In this document: positions 56,225-64,000 of the stretch, piece by piece
Position numbering within the stretch: position 1 is the stretch's first letter
Layout: the number at the start of each line of letters is the position of its first letter
Assembly: GCF_015706575.1 (NCBI RefSeq)
Contig: NW_024037070.1
Location: 2,785,874-2,849,873 of the forward strand
From: Patiria miniata
Lineage: Eukaryota; Echinodermata; Asteroidea; Valvatida; Asterinidae
Length of the DNA: 64,000 nucleotides
Direction of reading: 5' to 3'
The notes under the pieces: model-generated
Told to the model about the DNA's origin: nothing
The model's input: the letters and a program-made list of their open reading frames with translations, nothing else
The model's database searches: none
Translations under genes and position numbers: made by a program

Positions 56225-57709
56225 CTGGAGGAAAGGTCAGGTTGGAAATAGGTCATCAAAGACTTACATGCAGAGGATAGAATATAGACGAGAGTATTTA
56301 CAGGGACTATGGGTCTTGGATGTGACAAGTTATCCAGCCTGGTGATTTGTCAAAATGATCCAGCAAAGGGACAGATTGCACCTGCAAAGCCGATATGAAA
56401 AATAAATGAGTTTTAAAGTTTCTTTTAACCATGTGTGGCCCATTTTCTTCTTCTTGTAGGTTACGTCCTCAATCTTTTTTGGGATCAATTGCACCTGGTG
56501 TTTTAAATAGGGCATGCGAAATATCATGACATTACCATTCATCACACTGGTGGTACTGTAAATGTAAATGTTCATGTATTCAGGTCAATCCTAACTCATG
56601 GGTATTCTGACTTCCAGGTTTTCCGAATCTACAATGTACAAACATTCAACTCTTTGTAGATTCATAATATGCAGTCCTTAATCTACAAAGATATTTCAAA
56701 AGCAGATGTAGGTTTTGAAGGATTACAGGACTTTTTTTTTTTTTTTTTTTTTTTAATGATGTAAATTTTGGTAATCCTTTTGGGGTTATCTCTTGAGCCA
56801 AAATTGATGAAAAAAGGCTATTAACAGAATAATTTAGAGACTGTTTGTTGTCTGCTATGGTAATGTGCAAGTCCACGTCGATGTAGTGTACCAGTACTTT
56901 ATTTTTATGAGGTGAACTTCATAGAAACCTTGTCATTTGTTTTGACAGAGTCGTCGTAAAGTTTTATGGAGGTGATATGTACAGGTTAGTATTGGTGATA
57001 TTTTCATGGCCTACATTTGTCACTTGAAGCAAATGTATGTAATAAGGCCCCCCCCCCCCAAAAAAAATAGTTCTTCTTCCGTGTACCCTACCTACATGTA
57101 CCAATTACTACCTTTTACCTTTTACTACACGCAGACACCTCCATATGATCGTACACAAAATAAATTGCCAAATTTTTTTGGCCTTTATACCCACACAAAA
57201 ATTCTGGCAGAAAAAAGACAATTCCCAGGCATGCAACTGGGAAGTCACCAAAAAAGAGAGAAAATTACAAGCTTTACAAGTCTCTCACAGTCTCAGCAAG
57301 GTTTTTTAAATTTTTAATGACATAGAGAAGTAAAAAGTAAAAGAGGAAATCAACCGATCCGAGGAAAGTCACATGCCTGAGAGCCAAAACTTTAGAAATT
57401 TATGAGTAGTACTGGTAATCCATGTACGTTTCAAAATGTCGGACTTGTCCCTACATGTTTCTGTGAATGAGAAAGTGTTGAGTAGGCCCCCCCCCCCCTA
57501 TTGCAGGAAAAGAAGCCGGAGGTAAAACTACGTCACAGAAGTCAATTTCAAAGGCCCTTAAGATCATTTGCAATAAATTAACTTGAAGCTTACAAAAAAC
57601 CTAACTTGAAGTAAGATAAAATTGGTACAAACATGTGGAATGTTGTCATAATGGAATGTTTTTAGTTTTAAAAGATAAAAGCAATTAAACCACAAGTGGT
57701 TCAAATTTC
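56225..57709. other. A+T-rich spacer
   Basis: No gene seen. Poly-T tract at about 56730-56754 and C runs at 57050 and 57487. Confidence 0.35.
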
Positions 57710-59138
57710 AACTAGAGATATATGTCTGTTTGAAAACAGAACACAGGGCTTTTCCGCTTATTATTTTTGCAGGACTCTATGCTTTTTTGCCAATGTGCAG
57801 TCATGTACATATGTAAATTATATTTTTATGTTCAAAGTTCATAAAAAGTTATATTGAGCTAGTATAACCAACAGATATAAAATATACAAAAAATAGTTGA
57901 TGGCATCATGTTGAACTAAACTTGAAGTCAATCCAAGTTACGAAGTGTTAAATTTTGGAAGTGGAATGAAATTGCATATATTTAAAAAATCATAAAAAAT
58001 CAACCGATGATGTCATGGTGACAGCATTTCGGATTTTGCATACAAGTACATGTACCATTATCCAGCTATCCACCAAGTTTCATGACGATCGGAATTTCCC
58101 TTATATGTGTTTTCACAAAATCGCACTTTTTATGACGTCATGATGACGTCACACATTTTTCAAAATTGTGTGTGTTTACCTATTACCTAACATACATAAT
58201 GCAAAAAGAATAAAATATGCACCTTTCAGATGACGTCACGTGACCCATGGTGACGTCATGATGACGTCAATTTTCGGGACACAACTTTGCTATAGGGACT
58301 ATGCCTATGCTAACTTTGAATGATGAAGGACAAAGATTAATGCCAAAAGTGGCGTGGACAAAAGACGTGTACAAAGTCTATGAGATTTGCCAGGGAACAA
58401 AAGAAGAAGAAAGAAAAACTAGAGGTCTATGTCTGTTTGCAACAGAACATAGGGCTTTTCCGCATTATGATTTTTTTTAATCAATAAGATGCCCTGAATA
58501 TTCATGAACATAAAATCTGTCAAAGTTAGCCGAAAATCGGCAAAAAAACAGTCACTGTGGACAGGATTTGGCCTCGGCATTACGTGGTATGTGCGTGTGC
58601 ACAAGGTCTTTGCTTGGACAAAGAGTGATCTAAATAAATTACTTGCAAAGAGTCGAAAACGCACTTTGAAAATCGACAAATATTTTTAAATTTGTTGATG
58701 ACGTCATCTGACGTCACTTCGAACTTTGCATACTGATTTACTACCTACCCACCAAGTTTCATGACAATTGGACCTTTCCTTATATGAGTTTTGCAAAATC
58801 GCATTTTGATGACGTCATGATGATGTCACACATTTTTCAAGTTTTCTGCGAATAGCTATTACATAACAGACCAAATGCAAAAAAGAATTTTGCATTTTGC
58901 ATGTTGCGTTCGGGAGATATGGCTAAAAGGTCCAAAAAAATAAATATTCATATAAAATCTCAGGATGACGTCATCATGACGTCACCTCATTTTTAATCTA
59001 TAACACATCCTGGTATAGCCACATACCAAGTTTCAACCCAATCGGACTTACATTTCTGTAGATATAAGACTTCACTATATGTACGTAAATTTTCAAAAAT
59101 CAATAAAACAAAATTAGGTGATGACGTCATCGTGACGT

Positions 59139-59990
59139 CATAGTCTTGGCATAATTTTTGTATGAGGGTCTTCCTTGGCTGTAACTTTGATGACGATTCC
59201 AGATCGCCAAGTTATAAAAAAGGTGTCTTGAAAACGTGTACAAAGTCAATGGGTTAAAAATCCCACAGCAGAAAAACTGCACCTTTAAATACGTGATTTG
59301 CCTTTAAACTGAAACATTTTAATAAAATATTACTTGATATTCTGACTCTTGGGAATATTTTCAATCAAATGGCAAATGTAAAAAAATACGATTTCTTTTT
59401 CCTTCTCATAGTAATTCTCGGCCGAAGTTCAGAACTACTCAGTAACATATATCAGTGTTGTATAGGAAAAGACTTGTTTAGAAAGCTGTGTACAAAGTCT
59501 ATGAGAAAAATTAATTATTCATGAATACATAATAAATCACATGATGATGACGTCATCATGATGTCATAGTCTTGGCATAATTTTTGTATGAGGGTCTTTC
59601 TTGGCTGTAACTTTGATGACGATTCCAGATCGCCAAAATATGAAAATGGTGGCTTGAAAACGTGTACGAAGTCACTAGGTTAAAAATCCCACAGCAGAAA
59701 AACTGCACCTTTAAATGCGTGATTTTCCTTTAAACTGAAACATTTTTATAAAATATTACTTGCTATTCTATCTCTTGGGAATATTTTTAATCAAATGAAA
59801 GGCGTAAAAAATACGATTTCTTTTTCCTTCTCATAGTAATTCTCAGCCGAAGTTCAGAACTACTCAGTAAGATATATCAGTGTTGTATAGGGAAAGACTT
59901 GTGGAGAAAGCTGTGTACAAAGTCTATAAGATTAATTATTCATAAATCCATAATAAATCACTTGATGGCGTCACCATGACGTCACTCTTC
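59139..59990 (+). repeat. Tandem duplication with 426-bp period
   Basis: CATAGTCTTGGCATAATTTT at about 59139 recurs 426 bp later. The copies share GATGACGATTCCAGATCGCC, AAATCCCACAGCAGAAAAAC and TACGATTTCTTTTTCCTTCT with roughly 90 percent apparent identity. Confidence 0.85.
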
Positions 59991-60382
59991 GGGACACGTC
60001 TTGGCTATAGGGACTATGCTTATGCAAACTTTCAATGATATCTGAAAAAGATTAATGCCAAGAGTGCTATAATACGTCCCTGTCTATGCGTAAAAAAATA
60101 CGATTTCTTTTTCCTTCTCATAGTAATTCGCAGCCGAAGTTCAGAACTACTCAGTAAGATATATCAGTGTTGTATAGGGAAAGACTTGTGGAGAAAGCTG
60201 TGTACAAAGTCTATGAGAAAAATTAATTATTCATAAATCCATAATAAATCACTTGATGGTGTCACCATGACGTCACTCTTCGGGACACGTCTTGGCTATA
60301 GGGACTATGCTTATGCAAACTTTCAATGATATCTGAAAAAGATTAATGCCAAGAGTGCTATAATACGTCCCTGTCTATGCGC
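59801..60382 (+). repeat. Second tandem duplication with 291-bp period
   Basis: The segment from GCGTAAAAAATACGATTTC to ACGTCCCTGTCTATGCG occurs twice (about 59801-60090 and 60090-60382), with TTGGCTATAGGG at 60001 and 60292. It overlaps the 426-bp duplication and is more similar between copies, so it is probably the younger event. Confidence 0.85.
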
Positions 60383-61585
60383 ATGCATGAACATAAAATC
60401 TGTCAAAGTTAGCCGAAAATCGGCTAAAACGGTCACTGTGGACAGGATTTGACCTTAGCAACACGTGCGCTTCAGGCTGACTGACACACGATGTATGTGC
60501 CTATGTACAACGTACGTGCATGTACATGTACATTGTGGACGTCCTGTCCTGTGCATGTTTTAAAGCAGAGGTATTGTCAACGTGAAGTTTTAAGCGTGCG
60601 CAGGGTATGTTCGAGTTCGCTTATTGCCTCGAAACTTTGAAATGTTTTAGACCTACTCTTCAATTGACAATTAAAGTAAAAACAAATATAAAAACTGCCA
60701 TGGTTGATTTTTCAGGAATTTTTAAATGAAAAAAGGTCTATTTATTGTAACTTCCGGTCTGATGATGTCATTTGCCTAAAACTTCGCACACGTCTTAAGT
60801 GGGTCAAGGTCATCATATACACCAATATTTAGGCAATTACGACAATCTTCACCACAGACATCTATTCAAAATACATTTTTGCTAATTTTCAACCTGTCGC
60901 TAGAGGGCGCTCGAAGATTGCATGACGTCATCGGTAGATGATTTGAAGAATACTATTGGCCAAGAGACTAACACCGTTAAAAGCAAGTTTATATCTATTA
61001 CCACTTTCAAATGATAAGCCACTTCCGGTTTTGGCCTTTTTCGACCGGAAGCAAGGGTCACGTGATTTCACGCACACTGAATGAAATAAAGACCTCAACC
61101 TATTCTACCACTTGCCAGCAACAGAATGCTGCGGACGCGTACGGTTGATTTCTTATGCATTTTTGAATATAAAAGTGTCACAATTTAATTGCCTATAAAT
61201 ACACACCTGATGACGTCATCATGACGTCATCATTACACAATGTTGTTTAAATTAGGGTCTTTGCTTGGACAAAGATTGGTGTAAACGAACTACTGGCAAA
61301 GAGTCAAACATTCCTTTGCAAATCGACAATTTTTTTTAAATTTCTGTGTACAAAGTCTATGGGAAAAATTAAATATTCAAAAATCTATAATAAATTAGTC
61401 GATGACGTCACCATGACGTCAATCTTCGGGACACATCTTTGCTATAGGGACTATGCTTATGCTAACTTTGAATGATGTATGACAAAGATTAATGCCAAAA
61501 GTGGCGTTGAGAAAAAACGTGCACAAAGTCTATGGGGTTTAGGCGACAAAAAGAAGAAGCCAAAAAAAAAAAAAAAAAAAAAATG

Positions 61586-61684
61586 AGAACAAAAACAAAG
61601 GCTTTTCCGCAACTTTGCGGAAAAGCCAAAAAAAATCAGAACAAAAACAAAGGCTTTTCTGCAACTTTGCGGAAAAGCCAAAAA
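61586..61684. repeat. Two tandem hairpin units (GCTTTTCCGC / GCGGAAAAGC)
   Basis: Each unit has AGAACAAAAACAAAGG, then CTTTTCYGCAACTTTGCGGA closing a 10-bp stem hairpin. Together they form the right margin of the repeat cluster. Confidence 0.8.
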
Positions 61685-61690
61685 CATGGC

Positions 61691-64000
61691 CTTTTATCCA
61701 GCATTGTAGCCAACTCCCCTGCAGGATGGTCAGATAATGCAACACTTGGCAATATTGCAAACCATCATGAAAGATAAATTATTCAAGGGATAACGCCTTT
61801 GATTTCATAGGAAAAAAATCGTATGTACAAAATATGAATGGACCAAAAGTCTTAAAATGTGTGGCTATTTTGGAGGATGCACTGTGTCAAGGTCTTGGGC
61901 CGGACCTTGTATTTTTTATGCTCAGCCGTGCATAAATTAGGCCTAGATTATGTACTCGAAATCCTCCACACTGCTCCAGGATGTCACTGGCTCTGCCTCA
62001 ACATACTGACTGTGATTGTTTGAGGATTTTGCAGGATTGATGCAGTGGTCACCCCTGCAAGGAGAATATTCAAGAAACAACATAGGATTCTGCAGGATCG
62101 AGGCTGTATTTTTACATGGAGGTAGTTGGAGGATTATGCAGGATTGAGGTTTCATCCTGGCAAAAATGGGAGTTAGGGTTAATTCTGTCATATAAACTAC
62201 AATGTAACTACAAGTATATTTTTGTGCTGTATTTTTTTTAAAATCACAAGGTCACTCTGCAATCTTTATTACTTTAAGAGCAATGCACTGTTTGACACTG
62301 TTGTTTGTTAGCAACATTTACCATGAACTATGGAGCAAGGTTGACTTGCTAAAAGTCAAGCTAAAAAAAAAAGGCCAGTCAATTCTCTGTGCATAAAAAT
62401 GTCTGCCTTTCTTTTTAACTGCCAGATTTGATTAACAGAGCAAATTTCATCCAAATAATTTCATTGACTGCACTTGCTGCTGTTTCCCCAAACAAGCCGC
62501 GTTTCCCTCCCTCCTTGTGAATTAACCCTCTGTACTTTCTACTCTCAATTAAAACTGGCAAGTCCGGCCCACTGAACGCTAATTTCTTTTATGTTTTGGT
62601 ATTGATTGGGCCCCTGGCGTACATCCTTTCCACGATTGCGCTGGTAACACAACGGCATGGATGTGACCGAACGCAAATTGCATTTCTATTCCGAAGCCAA
62701 TCTGTTTCCGTCTCGCTATTAGAGATGAGTTCTTTCTCAGTAAAGGGTTTGTTATGATGCCAAGGACCGCGTCATTCATCATTTTACGCACTTCACAGGT
62801 TTGTCAAGCTGTAATGGTTGCTGGGACTTGCTGGTATTTTTTTTTTAAAGGGGATGGATTTACAGGCTATATGGACTGTGCGCATACAGTAGAGGGCACT
62901 ATTTTACCAAAGAATGTGAATGTATATATTACGACAATACTTTTCAAGCTCCCTCAAAAATATGATTGATAACATAGTTGAACATTAATGCCAGGCACGC
63001 TCTTTATTATTAATTCACACGCATATATTCATCTGTTCAGTCTAACGCTTTTTTTTACGTTCATGAAAATCTTTCACTGGACAGATTTGTTATTAATCCT
63101 TCTTAATTCAGCCCATGGGCTTTTCTGAGCAATTTTCTCTACAAGACACAAGGGACTGAATGAGTTAAAAACTTGATCTACAGTACTTCATTGGTTATTT
63201 ATTCATGGAATTTTACTTGAGGACTTGACAGACTTTTTGCTGAGCACTGTGAAAGCCCTTGGGATCCATTCCATACATAATGTCTTAAAAGCCAAGTGAC
63301 GATCACTGACATTTGATGTTGACTGAATGAGCGAGGCAAAATCCAAGCCCAAATTTGAAAAAAATAACCACAGGTCTGTTTGTTGTTTCGTTCTTTGTTT
63401 TTAGTCACTGCAAACACACCGTAGTCTAAAATCAATTGGAAAAAATGTCTGATGTTCTTGGGCATACAAAACTGCAACTCATTTACACTAACCCCCTAGG
63501 CCCTTTTGCTAAGAACCATCCGCGACCCTCCAAAATCCTCCAAAATGGTGCACTTATGTTCAATTAAAGGATACCCACTGCCTCAATCCTTCAAAATCCT
63601 CAAACAGCCTTGCCTCTCAAAACGCATTCAACCTCAATCCTCCAAAATCAACTGATACTGGATGTACATGTACATGTGCCCTCAATCCTCCACAATTCTC
63701 CAAAATTGTATGTTGCATTCAGCCTCAATCCTCCAAAATCCTCCAAAACCGCCCGTAGGACTTTAGAGAACTGAGGAAAAGGCTACATGTATATTGCATG
63801 AATGATATGCTGGCCAGTTTTATAGTTTTTTACAATTTCAAAAAAAATGGTTGTAGTCATCACGTCAAAGAAAAATACTGCACTCTGTAGTCTCAGAGGC
63901 AACCTCAATTATTCTTTATAATGGAGACAATGCACATCATGACATCTGCTTCAAAATGATTATCGCAACAAACCCCTGAAGCGAAAAATAAATCTTCTTG
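61691..64000. other. No gene recognised; two inverted clusters of CCTCAATCCTCC-type words
   Basis: At 61960-62160 the word AGGATTTTGCAGGATTGA and variants recur. At 63510-63755 the complementary CCTCAATCCTCCAAAATCCT recurs five or more times. A 70-codon minus frame (62579-62791) between them has no motif. Confidence 0.4.

Larger units (their letters stand above)
57710..61690. mobile_element. 4-kb repeat cluster rich in TGACGTCA, probably transposon-derived
   Basis: Several modules recur. CAGAACAYAGGGCTTTTCCGC occurs at about 57737 and 58443. A GCTATAGGGACTATGC module with AAGATTAATGCCAA recurs four times (about 58290, 60004, 60295, 61440). ACAAAGTCTATG recurs many times. TGACGTCA palindromes are frequent. 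The cluster closes with GCGGAAAAGCC at about 61668-61678, the inverse of the GGCTTTTCCGC near its start. No long open frame. Superfamily unknown. Confidence 0.6.

Overview
This is animal (eukaryotic) genomic DNA. It is A+T-rich, with split genes, introns of 0.2 to 6 kb, and many short non-autonomous DNA transposons. The two recognisable proteins are bilaterian genes. The repeat style (tRNA-derived SINEs of a type widespread in marine deuterostomes, frequent TACATGTA and TAGGCCTA words, many palindromic MITEs) suggests a marine invertebrate deuterostome, most likely an echinoderm such as a sea star. That placement is inference.

Layout: (1) 1-6016, the region 3' of GPT, with a 1.24-kb terminal-inverted-repeat element, two hairpin MITEs and probably the GPT 3'UTR. 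(2) 6017-26609, minus strand, a complete 13-exon alanine aminotransferase gene (GPT2-type, 532 aa, mitochondrial-like N terminus). Every exon was joined by eye, and the exon lengths sum to 1599 nt with phase kept throughout. Its introns hold a minisatellite, SINE and MITE insertions, a hAT-like element, a piggyBac-like element and a 732-bp foldback. (3) 26610-27451, a compact head-to-head intergenic region. (4) 27452-31224, plus strand, a complete 5-exon C16orf87 (UPF0547) homologue with a Cys-rich zinc motif and an AT-hook, followed by a likely 1.4-kb 3'UTR. (5) 31.3-64 kb, a gene-poor tract with a remarkable 1.95-kb transposon whose inverted ends are tandem arrays, further MITEs, a SINE, tandem duplications, a cluster rich in TGACGTCA at 57.7-61.7 kb, and a few isolated minus-strand stretches that look like exons of an unrecognised gene (about 48.5-56.2 kb).

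The most notable points are: conservation of the human GPT2/C16orf87 divergent pair; two GC-AG introns in the GPT gene; an internal strong-context Met that could give a cytosolic enzyme from the same gene; and several intact transposon insertions with readable target-site duplications (9, 10, 7, 8, 3 and 2 bp). These include a Harbinger-like MITE sitting inside a SINE and a small MITE sitting inside a piggyBac-like MITE. No prokaryotic-type system, CRISPR array or viral genome is visible.
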